Positions 1-11,238 are shown, numbered from the stretch's first letter. The stretch is DNA of 64,000 nt from Halichondria panicea (GCF_963675165.1 NC_087377.1:13388198-13452197), one strand, 5' to 3'. Numbers and translations: made by a program. Notes: a model not told the origin generated them from the letters alone.

Positions 1-261
1 CAAACACAGAATAAAATTGAAGTCATGTGTTGAGTTGATTCTTGTGCTAAAAGAATTGTTGTATTCTGTACCACACACCTAGTGCTTGGCGTATTGCTTC
101 ATGGGGTGTGGAAGTGCCGGGGGTTCGTTGTTAGGGGCTGGTTTAGGGGGGCGGGGTGGAACCATCTCACCAGTTCTGCATGGGGAAGAGAGAAATAATG
201 TATAGCACGAAGTTAAGAGTAGATAAGAGTGATTAGTAGTTATAGTAGTGTAGTATACAGA

Positions 262-491
262 AGAACCTCGATTATTCGGACACCTTGGTTCCAAAGGAAG
301 ACCAGATAACTGAAAATGCCGGATAATCGAATTGATAAACCCACTTAATTGATAAAAATTGATAGTGCATGTGGGCGTCTGCGCATGCGCAGAAGATAAA
401 CATGCCTGCCTGAGTCTATGGTAACAGCTGTTAATTGTGCATGTACAGTAAGGGACACGCACATTTTCCATTGCCATGCAATCGAGGTTCT
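262..491. repeat. MITE with pogo/Tigger-like ends
   Basis: The left end AGAACCTCGATT (262-273) is matched in inverted orientation by AATCGAGGTTCT (480-491). A further half-match (CCGGATAATCGAAT) lies inside. The core CCTCGATTATTCGGAC resembles termini of pogo/Tigger-type DNA transposons (family knowledge), but no transposase is encoded. A 132-residue open frame on the minus strand across this interval is a by-product of the repeat. Confidence 0.6.
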
Positions 492-1755
492 GGATAATCA
501 GTTGAGATTCTATACTCTAATATTTGAACATTGTGTCATCACTGATAGTAATTTGTTATTGCAGACATGCTGATTGCGTAGTTTCACACACAGGTCACTG
601 AGGTCAGTGCTATAGGTCAACAACTCTAATAAACTCATAGAATAATGACGTAGACGTAGAGTTCGGCAAATTCATAGAGCAGTGTATAGTCCAGTTGCTC
701 ATTACCCCAACCTAGAGATACCACCACCTTTTAATTCGTTGGCTTATTAATTTTACTTATGACAACTTTAGTTGTGTGCTAAGGAATAAACTAGCTTCCA
801 TACAATTGTAGTGGTAAACATTAAATACAGTTATTACGAATTCGAATTAAGAATTACGAGTCTGTGCCAGTAACTGCACGAGTGCTGCCTGCAGAATCAT
901 TCAACTTACGATTTAGGAGGGCGTGAGGGTGTGAGTGTATTTAGTAGTCCCGGACTGTCATCTGTCACTGTGGGGGATTTAGAGGGGAGGAGTGGGGTTT
1001 TGTCGTACTTATACGAAGTATTTGGTGTTGCCAAGCAAGAGTTCAACTCCACAGGGAGACAACCTGTGTGTATGTGTGGAGCAAAGAATGTGTCATTGGA
1101 ATGATTCTCGCCATTTTAGTAGCGTAAAAACACAACTATGTAGTGCATGTACAGGCACTTAAGCTCTCTAAAATTCAGCAGAATACAACTACTTCTTGTA
1201 CAATAATATAAAAATAGTGGGTTTGGCCATTTGGCAAATCAAGGCGGGGTCACCAAAATTAAAAATCACCAGTTTTACTTTCGTACTCAGCCCCAGTACA
1301 TTGCACAAGATCAGCATGATAATTATGATTGTCAAATCAAATAGTTCAATAGCCTCATTGAAGTACATTGTGCTGATGATAGTCCCTACATTGTTCAGCA
1401 TGTGAACTATAATTATTGTCTACAAATACTATAAGTGAGGTAACATACGTACTACACAGAAAGCTTGTGTGTCAGCAAATAATAAATTACATAACGGACA
1501 CTGTCAGGTAGGTGTACACTATTATAGCATGGCATGCATGGTTTCCTTAAGGAATACAATAAGGAAGCATACGTACATGAACATACAATGTTACAACACA
1601 TACATACCCAATTAGAGTTCATTAGGTGTCTGATCTAGGTACAAATACTCAGCATAATTATAACTGCAACCACTTGAGATACAAGACTCTAACAATAACA
1701 GCAACTGATAATACAAGGAAAGGCCATGAAAAACATCAGTGATAATCATCTAATG
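492..1755. other. Intergenic, no gene seen
   Basis: AT-rich sequence with only short open frames (up to about 70 codons, on both strands at 1189-1405) that show no splice context, signal peptide or recognisable motif. I see no coding feature here. Confidence 0.5.
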
Positions 1756-2024
1756 TTTATTCATTGCAAAGTTCCTAAGGTCTGTGTTAGTTGTAAACAT
1801 GTTTTTGGTCAGAAACTTATCAAAATAGCATGAGAGGGAGTTCTCATTTCCATGATTCAATTATTGATGATGTCATAAAATACAAATTTCCTGTTTGACG
1901 TCATTAAATAATGGCTGACACCAGCAATATAATGGTAATTTTAAGCTGGCACTAAATGAGTATGCGGGAGGCTCACCTGAAACACGTTTGTAACTAACAC
2001 AGACCTTAGGAACTTTGCAATAAA
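1756..2024. repeat. MITE with ~47-bp terminal inverted repeats
   Basis: Arm 1756-1803 (contains CAAAGTTCCTAAGGTCTGTG) is inverted at 1981-2024 (contains CACAGACCTTAGGAACTTTG). The roughly 170-bp interior has no coding capacity. This is a typical short non-autonomous TIR element or foldback. Confidence 0.7.
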
Positions 2025-2219
2025 CAAAATTTAAGATTTAACAGTTTATACAACAGCATGTATTGTGGTTGTGACCTATGCTGGACAGACCACCTACTAC
2101 GTTTTAAGTGGAGTTGCGTTCCTAATGAACTCTTGATATATACGTAGAGCACAAGGGGCTTAATTTTCGCTGTATAGTGAATCAGAATGTGTAATGTGGT
2201 GGCTTAGAAGACAACACAC

Positions 2220-2655
2220 TACCGTATAGCGGGTATATTTCGAGGGTATAACATTTTCGCGGTGTTCGCGGATTGAGCATGTACCGCGAAAATTTATATT
2301 GAATAGTAGGCGTGTTTAGTATTATTGACCACACCTATTGACAATGAAAAAGGAATCAAGAGACAAGGACGCCGGTATAGCCAGCTAGCTTACTCTACGT
2401 CTACTGTATCCCCTGACTATGCACACAGCAAACGTTCTGCTAGAGGTGGAGGACATACATTGACTTGTAATGCCTCACCGATTCTATTATTTTATACAGG
2501 CTAGGCCTGGATTCGAGGCTAACGGTGTGAGGTACAGCTGCATGTTGATGTGCGCATGTGCCAAAAGGCTGGAATTCAGACCACGAAAATAAAATCCGTG
2601 AAATCCTTCCATCCGCGATAATTTATACCCCTCGAAATATACTCGCTATACGGTA
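2220..2655. repeat. MITE, family CGTATAGCGGG
   Basis: The left end TACCGTATAGCGGGTATATT pairs with an inverted right end finishing CTCGCTATACGGTA. The inverted repeat runs about 32 bp (2220-2251 and 2623-2655) and also includes TTCGAGGGTATAA. The ends carry TA, fitting TA-target insertion. Related copies lie at 47353-47705. There is no internal gene. The element lies just 3' of the receptor gene at 2856-6681. Confidence 0.75.
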
Positions 2656-2855
2656 TATATATCACCTATATACACACAGCAACTTGTGATAAGTGGGAAA
2701 AATGTACGAGTGCAACACTGATCGACGTTTTGTAAAAACATTGTACATGAGGGTTAAGTGAAATAAAAAGGCAAGTTAAGGATGCATCTTAGGCTGTTAT
2801 AAAACAAAACTACGTATGTGACAATATCAATCTTGCTTAAGATAGCATTGGAGTC

Positions 2856-3818
2856 TCAAATATTAAATTCAAGAAAAAGCAGGCAGTGTATGCACCGACT
2901 GTACTCACTAGTCCCGTGAATAGTCATGAGATCCTTTGACAGTTGCTCTTCTCCGATCTTACTGAGATGATCAGCCAGCTCCCTCCAGGTTATTGGTTGT
3001 TCAGAGCAACTCCATTGGTTAATCACCTCCGTTAAACAACCAGCACTGTCATTGCAACATGACTCCTCAATCTAAGTTGAGATTAAGGAAACAAGTTACT
3101 TCCATTTTGCCAGTAGAAAACAATGGTAAATCAGGAAATTTATTTTACACTGAAAGAACATGTAGCTCATACCATCAACCTATTAACAAGAGTACATAAG
3201 GAGAAGAGTGTGTCGAACTACCGATACTTCTACACAAAAACTGTGCACAAAGTAACATGACTTTGCACGTGATGAAGTATTGTAAACTTACTAGTAATCT
3301 CTTCTTAGTAGATGTTAACCGTGGCGTTTTAGGGGTGTGGTAAATTAAAAAATTATATGTTAGCTAGCTAGTCGTTCGCGTTTAGCGATCAGAGCTACTC
3401 ACTGCACACTGATAAAATCATCTAAATAGAGACAATTTAATCCTCTTCACTTGCACTCTTCACTCACTATTAACAAATTCTGTGTGTTGCGTAATTATGC
3501 GCAAACACCATCAATTGCGAGTTGCTCACGTGCAATTGACAGGATATCACGTTACTTTGTGCACAGTTTTTGTGTAGAGGTATTGGTAGTTCGACACTCT
3601 CCTCCTTATGCATGTACTCTTGCTATATATCCATCTGTATACTCCTGCTCACACTTGCAATTGATAATCAACATACCTCTTGATGGAATTACGTACCTGT
3701 TCAATCATTGTCTCTGGCAGCCTCACACTCTCAGCAAGCTCCCTCCACTTGTGCTTCATTGACCGGATCTGCACCAAGGCCTGGTCAATGTCCAGGAGCT
3801 TGTCCACATCTTCCGGGG
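2856..3818 (-). other. Death domain, split over two exons of the receptor
   Basis: Exon 3697-3818 gives helices 1-3 (PEDVDKLLDIDQALVQIRS, then WRELAESV and PETMIEQ). Exon 2856-3071 gives the rest (IEESCCND, then LTEVINQW, WRELADHL, EEQLSKDL). The spacing of the two W-R-E-L-A blocks, the W in the middle helix and the terminal L-x-x-x-L pattern match the death-domain fold of receptors and adaptors. The phase-0 junction falls after MIEQ. A foldback repeat (3188-3622) occupies the intron between them. Death domains self-associate; the partner is unknown. Confidence 0.8.
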
Positions 3819-6681
3819 CTGAGTATGTTTGTTGGTGAGAGTACACTGTATATATAGTGGGTAACGAATTATTTATCCCAAGGAAATTAACTGACAATTA
3901 TAGAGTCAAATTACCATAACTCAAAACAACCAGAACAGATAATTCTACATATACAAAACACTTCTTGTTAATCACAATATTGGGGAAATATAAATATAAG
4001 CCTATACTGAAAGGAGAAGACTATCTTGTATACAACTATCAATACCATTGACAATGATTATTCAAAGCAATGACTCATCCACACAAACAGGCTCACCTGT
4101 TGGGCTGGCTGGGAGGTTGGCTGCCTTGGCTGATTGTTTCTTAGTGGCATCAACATCCACAGTAGCGTAGGTCACCTGATGTTGGTTTACTGCGGCAGTA
4201 CTAGTCGTGTTGTTTTTCTGGCTGGAGCTAAGGACAGCATAGACGACTGGCTCCAATGTGGCCTGTGGTGTCAAGAAACAAGCAGAGTAAAGAAGTACAT
4301 TTCATCATTGCTCTGCGTTTACACAAACAAAAGAATGCAGTGTGTACTGCCTTCAACTAGCACTCATTTCCACTAACTAACTAATTTGGTGCGGTTATAA
4401 TAATTATACAAACCTATAAGCAAACGCCCTATAAAGTCACAATAATCTCACTATAATGAATGAACACATGCACTCACCACATTACCCAGCTGCCCATAGC
4501 CAGGTAGCCTCTGAGTGCTCTGCAGTAAATAGAGTATAATGATTGAGTCAAGATAAATTCTTCGTACCTGTCCACTGTTCATTACACTGTATCCCTCTGC
4601 ATTGACACCTATTTTCTGCATAACAATATATATATATACAAATAATGGAGCTATAGGAATCCAAAAATCATATGCATACAAAAATGTATGTGTATAGTTG
4701 GCGAGGTTCACTATCTATACCTTTTCACTGTTGATGGTAACCTCATCGTAGGTTAATGAAGCAGGGTTCTATGATAAAAAATAATAAATCTGCAGATTAA
4801 ATTCACAAGTGTCAAACACACCAAATCATGAGTAATCCTACTGTAATCTTCTTCGTCTGCTACTGGAGGCTGGTACTACATTAAAGAGAGTTAAATATTT
4901 TGTGCAAGAGTTAGTAGAAAACCGTATAAGAGCTTTCTTAGGCCTATTCTGTTGTAGCTCACTATAAATATATAGCGCCCTTTAATAAAAGCCATGGACA
5001 TAATGTACTGAGACAATACAACTAAAACCTACATTAAATGTATCCATACTGTCATTTGATTTGAGTCTTATGCTCTCTGTGAAAAAAGTGGTATTACGTA
5101 TATATATAATAGTCATTCTAAACTCACCTTTTCCCATTCGTCTGAGAACTATCAACAGAACTATTGCTCCTAAAATGATGAGTAACAGGGCTACTATACC
5201 ACCAATAACACCTCCAGCTACAGCAGCAACGTTCCCACGTGTTACTGCCACACCTATACAAATCATATAGGTCATTATTATATGCAGTATATACATGCAT
5301 GCATGCAGGTATGACATTAAGAACAAAAATAAACTTATAAGTATGTATATAAGTTAAGATGTAGCTTACTGGGTTCATTTCTGCAGACAATCTCCCCCGT
5401 GTTCCTGTCCCACTCTCCTGTAGCTAGACAGGTGACAGTCATTATTCCCTCAGGGAACAGTCCACCGTCACACTGGAAAGTCACTTGTGTACCAGGAATA
5501 GCTGGTACTGAATGATCACTGATGGTGCCATTATGTAGTGGGGATAGTTGAGCTGTGCAGTTTATTGGAGGAGCTGGAGAGATGCATGAAGAATTATCAA
5601 TACAACTAAGACGTACTAACTCACTAGTTGTGGGATAAGATAGAGTAAGTGGTGTACACGCAATAGCCTCAGGGTCTGGATTCCATATCAATGTGCTGCC
5701 CTCACATGTCACCATTGTAACAGGAGATACATACCCAGTGTCACACTGGATGGTTACCATGGATCCTGGCAAACTGCTGGAGACTGGTCCAAAGGCTCCG
5801 TTCATGGGGTTGGTCAACACAGGACAGCCACCTGAGAAGAGGGAGTCCGTATTGTGTACATTGATTACATTCACTGTCAACTCACCAATCCTAAACCTGC
5901 ACCCAGCTGTTGTACTGTTCCCAGCACAGTTGGTAGCCACAACACTGACAGTGTAGTCCACATTGTATTGAGCAGTCCCAGTGACAGAAGTGGATGTGAG
6001 GACAGTAGCAGAGAGCTGGGCCGGAGGTGAGATAGTCACTGTGTAGGTGGGGTTATCTCTACTACCAGTCTCAGTAGGAGAATCCCACTGTACGGATACA
6101 CTAACTTCATTGGCTGAGCTGCTTGAAACGGAGTGTCTTAGGATAGAAGGTAATCCTGGTGGATCTATACATGTATATATATATACATGTTTATAGCTTA
6201 TGTACAGACAAAGGACGAGACACTTACCAACCAATTGGATCGTCGAAGATCCTATAGTGGTTAGAGTAGGCAGTGGGTCCACACAGGACACATTGATCCC
6301 ATTCTCTGCTGTTCTTGACAGAGTAGACGTTAAAGTAGTGTCGTTGAATGCAATCAGTGTTACAGTGTAACCTGATACAACATTGGCTACATTGAGACCA
6401 GAGGTTGTAGGACGGATAGTGATGCGATCCGCATCTGATGGTATCCATCTCAAGGAATCTCCAGGAGCAGTGCAGGTGAAAGTGACTGTTTCCATTGGAC
6501 ATGGTCTCTCCACACTCACTGAATATTGTGCTGTAAAGAAAATAGGCAAGATTTACCACCTTCATCACAATTCCAATCTTCGAAAAGTGATTATTTTTAG
6601 TTTGATACCATGTCCAGTGATAGCACTCCTAGAAGCAATATAGAATATGACCACAAGGTCGCAGTATGGCCAACGAATCAT
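2856..6681 (-). CDS. Ig-FN3-CCP-CCP receptor with ITIM-like tail and death domain
   Basis: Fourteen exons by hand: 6609-6681, 6228-6530, 5886-6164, 5625-5831, 5370-5573, 5128-5253, 5033-5076, 4822-4875, 4721-4768, 4568-4615, 4478-4519, 4097-4262, 3697-3818, 2856-3071. The lengths sum to 644 codons without a frame break. In order they encode a signal peptide (MIRWPYCDLVVIFYIAS), an Ig-like domain (Cys-Trp-Cys), an FN3 domain, two four-Cys CCP/sushi domains, a TM segment (GGIVALLLIILGAIVLLIVL), a tail, and a death domain (KWRELAESVRLPETMIEQ through TWRELADHLSKIGEEQL). The tail motifs LTYDEV, VVYAVL and VTYATV fit the V/L/I-x-Y-x-x-V/L ITIM pattern, and YSRI, YSVM and YGQL are further tyrosine sites. 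It is probably a type I plasma-membrane receptor; inhibitory or death signalling is inference. The 3' end is uncertain: a good donor (GTGAGT, just after ATTCACGGGACTA near 2889) could splice to another exon instead of reading to the TGA at 2856. Confidence 0.82.
3188..3622. repeat. Inverted-repeat element inside the death-domain intron
   Basis: Arm 3188-3262 (contains GTCGAACTACCGATACTTC) is inverted at 3549-3622 (contains GAGGTATTGGTAGTTCGAC). About 75-bp arms flank about 285 bp of AT-rich spacer. The element lies wholly in the last intron of the minus-strand receptor, so it does not break the coding sequence, although its hairpin would be transcribed. Confidence 0.75.
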
Positions 6682-7292
6682 TTCAGCTAGGACACTGAGC
6701 TATAGCTACAATGTATTGAGTCTACAGAACACAGTCATATGCATTATTAAAGTATATTTTTATTTCCTGCCCAAATAAAAAATTATCTATCTAAAGTCTA
6801 TTTATAGACAATTTATTTTAGATCCCACACTAGAGTGAAATTACCAGTATAATTCCCAGGGAATTATATGCTTGAGGACACACATGACTCATGTTTCTAG
6901 TCTATATATATAGTTAGCCAATGAACAGTAAGATCTAGATAATGTGCATTTAGTATCCATGTCATGTTGCTAGAGTTAGCCACTATATTATTGTAGGGAG
7001 GCAGCTAGCTTGTTAATTCGTATCATATAGCTCTACTCTCTATATAGAGTCTCTTATATATATATATAGCTGAACGTACCTATACTAGATAGAGCCATGC
7101 TAATTATGAGCAAGCTATTTATAGTTAATTGCTAGCTAGCTATATCGGCAAAAAAGATTTGCAAGTTTTCTATATGAAGTAGGAAAATCCGATCAAGTAT
7201 GATGCCAATGTCAATGGTAAAAAAAGGCCCATTTAGATCTAGATCTAGATATTAAGTCATATTTTTTAACTCTCTGTGTTCAGGTAGTATCA
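6682..7292. promoter_or_regulatory. Shared 611-bp spacer between divergent receptor-type genes
   Basis: The initiator codons of the minus-strand death-domain receptor (6681) and the plus-strand Ig/FN3-like gene (7293) point away from each other across this AT-rich spacer. It would have to hold both promoters. Short palindromic TA and AGCTAGCTA tracts occur (near 7063-7145) but I see no clear TATA box for either gene. The regulatory role is inferred from position only. Confidence 0.4.
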
Positions 7293-8334
7293 ATGCGTTG
7301 TTCAGCGCTACTCTTAGGAGTGTGCCTAATCATAAATGTGTCTGGTCTGAGGATCACCTTTACGTCATCTCTGCAATCAACAAACAGAATCTACTCTTGT
7401 CCGGGGGAGATTGTTACCTATGTCTGCAGTGGAAATGGAAGTGAAATGGACCTATATGCCCCACCATACGTTTCTTCGACCTTTCCTTTGTCGTATGACA
7501 TTAACGACACTCCGGGGTTAAAACTTGGTGGCTCCGGCCCTATTGTAACGAATCTTTCTTCGATTAGTCCTCTCAAAGCAAATTTGGTAGTGCAAAATTC
7601 ATCGTTGCCAGAGTTTTCTGTTCATTGTATTGTTCGTGCACCACATTCATCTTCAAAAAGAGATGAAACCCGGTACAGGCCTTCAGGTACAATAGAATCA
7701 GCACTTTAATACAGACTCGCAATCCACTTTATTGCCTGGGAGGGAGTGTATATAGTGGGGACATGCATGCATTGATTTGTATAAATTATACATAAGGCAC
7801 GGTCATTATATACTGCAGGTTTTCCTTTAGATGTGATTTCTCTGAGGACATTTCACGAATTTAACACTGCTGGTGTTACCTGGAGGAATAATGATGGAAA
7901 TTATGATCCTAGTCACTACACAGTCCAGTTATTTGCAAATAATACTCTGACTGAATCCACTGTTATTTCTGCAGAAAGCAATAGATCAGTAGCAGAATTT
8001 ACTACGTCTTTCAGTGGCACTGTAGATGTCTATGCAAAGATAACAGTGACGTCCAAGTGTAACCAGACATCTAATGGAGTTTTCACTGACACCTTTACGA
8101 TAACTAGTGCAAGTTAGTTGCTAATAATAATAATTATGGCTTTTCTGTCATACAAACATATTTTAAAGCTACATATTAACTACATGGAGTAGCTGTTCAT
8201 CTAATCATCATGTCTTGTGACCACGTACTGTTACTACTACTTCATTTATTCATTCAGGTACAACAACGGAGTATGTGTTCTGGTTACTCCTTTCAACTGC
8301 AACATTCGTCCTATACAGCAATAGTATAGTGTAG
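7293..8334 (+). CDS. Secreted or GPI-anchored Ig/FN3-like surface protein
   Basis: Three exons, 7293-7686, 7819-8112 and 8258-8334, with phase-1 junctions and no frame break, give 254 residues. The start is the ATG before a clear signal peptide (MRCSALLLGVCLIINVSG). Exon 1 has an Ig-like pattern (YSCPGEIVTYVC, later FSVHCIV) resembling exon 2 of the neighbouring receptor (PCPMETVTFTC). Exon 2 resembles a divergent FN3 strand pattern (YTVQLFA, VDVYAKITVTSKC) with several N-x-S/T sites. Exon 3 ends in a hydrophobic stretch (EYVFWLLLSTATFVLYSN) right at the stop, as in GPI-anchor signals. There is no tail for signalling, so it could be a decoy, co-receptor or ligand of the divergent receptor (inference). 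Confidence 0.72.
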
Positions 8335-8700
8335 GTGTATATCTCTGCTTCAAAACTACAGCCTATATATATAGGTGTGCTCAGGAGTGCACTCCTGGTG
8401 TACTATAAATATTTTTATTTTCATGTAGCAATATTTTTTCATAGCTGATTTACTGTGATGTCTTCTCTAATGTATAGCTATAAACATTTACGACTCTTAC
8501 ATTTCTTTATTTTGTAGTACAATCCTACACTCTATGTTTTGTGCATGTACACTAATGCAGTGAGCGAGGAGAAATTTTTTTCAACTGCATTGCTGCTGAG
8601 ATTCCTTGTGGGAGCGTGCTGCTTTCGATATTGAACTCTGTGGTAGATTGGAGAGTGTCATGAATGTGATTATTTATGGGGGGGGGGCTTTTTATATAAG
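8335..8700. other. 3' flank of the Ig/FN3-like gene
   Basis: AT-rich sequence with a G9 homopolymer near 8679-8687. There is no obvious coding signal and no unambiguous poly(A) signal. Confidence 0.4.
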
Positions 8701-10154
8701 TACTATGATATTATCCTATGGATACTAAAGATTATCACAGTGCATGATAATCATCAGTATCCATGGGATAATGCATTTATTGCTTAGCAACCAAAATGCA
8801 GATTGAATTTGGGCATGCGCGACATGCGGTTGCTTTATCAACCAGAAGGATGCGTAGCAACAAAATTGAGTTTCTCCCAGTTGAAGACGAGTTTAAGAGA
8901 AAGAAAACGGCTAAAAGACAAAGAAATAATTAGACTCTAGAATCTTAACAGAAACAGCTTTACACATTAGCTATAGCTAGCTCGATCAGTTCAATAAGTG
9001 GGTGGGGCTCACTTACTGTGCAATTAATAATGACGTCATTGTTATTATGAGCATGCGCAGTGAGCTAGTGAAGCGAGCTGACAGTGATGTTACTCACATC
9101 TTCTTATGTACGGAATTAAGAGATATGAATTGTTGTTTTTGCACTGAAATTCAGAGTCATAACCCTCAAAATTTACCTTCTTCGCCCCCATGTTTTGTCC
9201 TCGAAATTTGGCTGGGGAAGTTGGCACCTATGGGTTTGTTTGTATACTCGAGGGCAGTTGTATGTCCAGATATGACTATGTTATGTATTATAGGATATAC
9301 CACAACTAGGAGGAGGATATAATTATATTTATTGCCTTTTAATAAGTGCTGACATCAGCGTTTTACATTCAAATTGCACAGGAAGTGACTCATCACCGAC
9401 TGTGCAGATATTTTTCCATATCGCACACCCGGAAGTATTATTGCACACTTGTTATTGCACACTAGGAAGTGATTCTTAATTGAAATGAAACGTTTTTCAG
9501 CAGAGAGATCAAGAAAAACAATAATTACACACTTATGATCATGCAATGCAATGTTTATCAGTCTCTTTTCATGTTTTCTGGTGCTCAGTAACTTCTTTGG
9601 TCTTTTGCAGTGAGGCTGAGGGTCAGGAGGTTGTCAGTGTTCAGTTTAGCAGTCATATTATTTAATGCATCTAACAGGCATCAGTGTTGGGAATGAGTGC
9701 TTTGAGCGGAATATTGCACATGTAGAAGTGTACTGCACCACCATTTAAGCCTGTTCAGGCTCTTGTAAGTAGTGTCACACTTTTCTTTTGCTATAGCGGT
9801 CCATGTTTCCTCCTCTGATACACTGGAGCATGATAGAAAGCAAGCACACACTGTTTATCCTTCAGAACTATACATTTTCAAAACGGGTTGCTGGTTGTCA
9901 ACGTTTTTCTTGTCTGTTCTCTACCAAATCTTTCAGTAGCCTTCTGCAAGCTCTCCTGGTGTTCTAGAGTCTTATTTCTTTGTCTTTTAGCCGTTTTCTT
10001 TCTCTTAAACTCGTCTTCAACTGGGAGAAACTCAATTTTGTTGCTACGCATCCTTCTGGTTGACAAAGCAACCGCATGTCGCGCATGCGCAGATTCAACC
10101 TGCATTTTGGTTGCTAAGCAATAAATGCATTGTCCATAGGATAATATCATAATA
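8701..10154. mobile_element. 1.45-kb foldback element with ~230-bp terminal inverted repeats
   Basis: The left end TACTATGATATTATCCTATG is matched in inverted form by the right end (TCCATAGGATAATATCATA). The two arms (8701-8940 and about 9955-10154) stay alignable over roughly 200 bp, including GCGCGACATGCGG and the tract TTGAGTTTCTCCCAGTTGAA. The left arm carries an extra hairpin near 8725-8770. The interior (8941-9954) has open frames of up to 106 codons with no transposase motif. It is best read as a non-autonomous DNA transposon or foldback. Confidence 0.7.
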
Positions 10155-10325
10155 TGGGGTGCATATCCTCCTGTATAGTTGTGGTACAGTGTTTGCACAA
10201 CAGTTGTCCAGAGCAAATTAAGGCAACACAGTCAACAGTAGAACCACAGTTATTTTTTTAAGGTAGTCAGCTATGATATCCTGATCAAGCATAATATAGT
10301 ATGCAGTGAGATTAGAATACCACAA

Positions 10326-10616
10326 TGTGTGAGTATAGTTGTACCTGTAGATTGAAACATTTCTAAGAAAATATGCTGATACCATTGTGTAGGTGAATGA
10401 ATAAGCTACAACTTAAATTTGTTCAAAAAGACTTTAGTTCCGGAGATAATTGTTACGATCACCATCACAACAGTTTTCACCTATTTCCAACCCTAGCTAT
10501 TTCCCACCGTAACAACTTTTGGGGGAATAATGTTGTAGCTTATATTCATTCACCTACACAATGGTACGTGTATCAGCACAATTTCTTAGAAACATTCTGG
10601 TACAACTACTCACACA
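10326..10616. repeat. MITE with ~85-bp inverted arms
   Basis: The left arm begins TGTGTGAGTATAGTTGTAC and includes CATTGTGTAGGTGAATGAAT. The right arm carries ATTCATTCACCTACACAATG and ends GTACAACTACTCACACA. It has no coding content. It abuts the next TIR element, separated by only a few bases. Confidence 0.75.
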
Positions 10617-10623
10617 TTTGTGG

Positions 10624-11067
10624 TACAGTGGAACCTCTTATAACGGACTCTCTAAATAGCGGATCCCTCTGTTGTAGCGGACAGTATGCCTTGTACCAAC
10701 TGCTTTTACTATCTAACTAGTGTACTTGCAACCCCGAATAGCGGACACCTCTAAACTCCGGACAACGGACGTCGCCCTTGCATGAAACATGCATTTAGTG
10801 CAAGAATTAACCTCCTATAACGGACGATGGGTGTGGTTATAGTCAATATAGATCTACAAGAATGGCATTCCCTACCTGCTGCTCTACAGCAGTGCAGTGT
10901 GAGTTCAAGGATAAATACCAGTAATTTGGACCCCCATGTCATTGTCTCATTAAACACATTTGGGGTAATGTAACCTTATATGGTATAACCTCCCAATAAA
11001 GAAAACCTCCGAATAGCGGACAAAACCCCCTGCACCAACTTGTCCGTTATTCGGAGGTTCCACTGTA
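10624..11067. repeat. Pogo/Tigger-like MITE with internal AATAGCGGAC repeats
   Basis: The ends TACAGTGGAACCTC and GAGGTTCCACTGTA are exact inverses that include a TA dinucleotide, as in pogo-type insertions. The interior repeats variants of ACCTCCGAATAGCGGACA several times on both strands (10650-10690, 10735-10770, 10985-11060). It has no transposase. Confidence 0.75.
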
Positions 11068-11127
11068 TTCTACTCTCCATAGACTGGGTGCTCTGACAGC
11101 ATACTTACTGTAACTAGCATCGTCCCC

Positions 11128-11238
11128 AGGCTTTACTTTTTCTTGTTCTTGTCTATAGCTCTCTCAATATAATTGAGCTAGAGATTATGGGAGGCACTAA
11201 AGAAGGAAATGATGGACGTGACAGAAAAAGTAAAGCCT
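11128..11238. repeat. Short inverted-repeat element
   Basis: AGGCTTTACTTTTTCT at the left is the exact inverse of AGAAAAAGTAAAGCCT at the right, with a smaller palindrome (AGCTCTCTCAATATAATTGAGCTAG) inside. The size and structure fit a MITE or a degenerate foldback. Confidence 0.65.

Noticed and set aside
79..477. 132-codon minus-strand open frame
   Set aside because: It runs across both ends of a MITE with inverted termini (262-491) and shows no domain or splice context.
2500..2530. tRNA-like B-box words (GATTCGAGGC) near 2510, 19690, 28550 and 34470 as SINEs or tRNAs
   Set aside because: No A box, cloverleaf or consistent 3' tail could be traced around these words, so I do not call RNA genes.
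9878..10216. 112-codon minus-strand open frame with basic C-terminus
   Set aside because: It lies in the right arm of a foldback element, whose left arm contains the same sequence inverted and interrupted. A remnant of a transposon protein cannot be excluded but nothing identifies it.
10397..10720. 107-codon plus-strand open frame
   Set aside because: It crosses from one inverted-repeat element into another; coding is an accident of the repeats.
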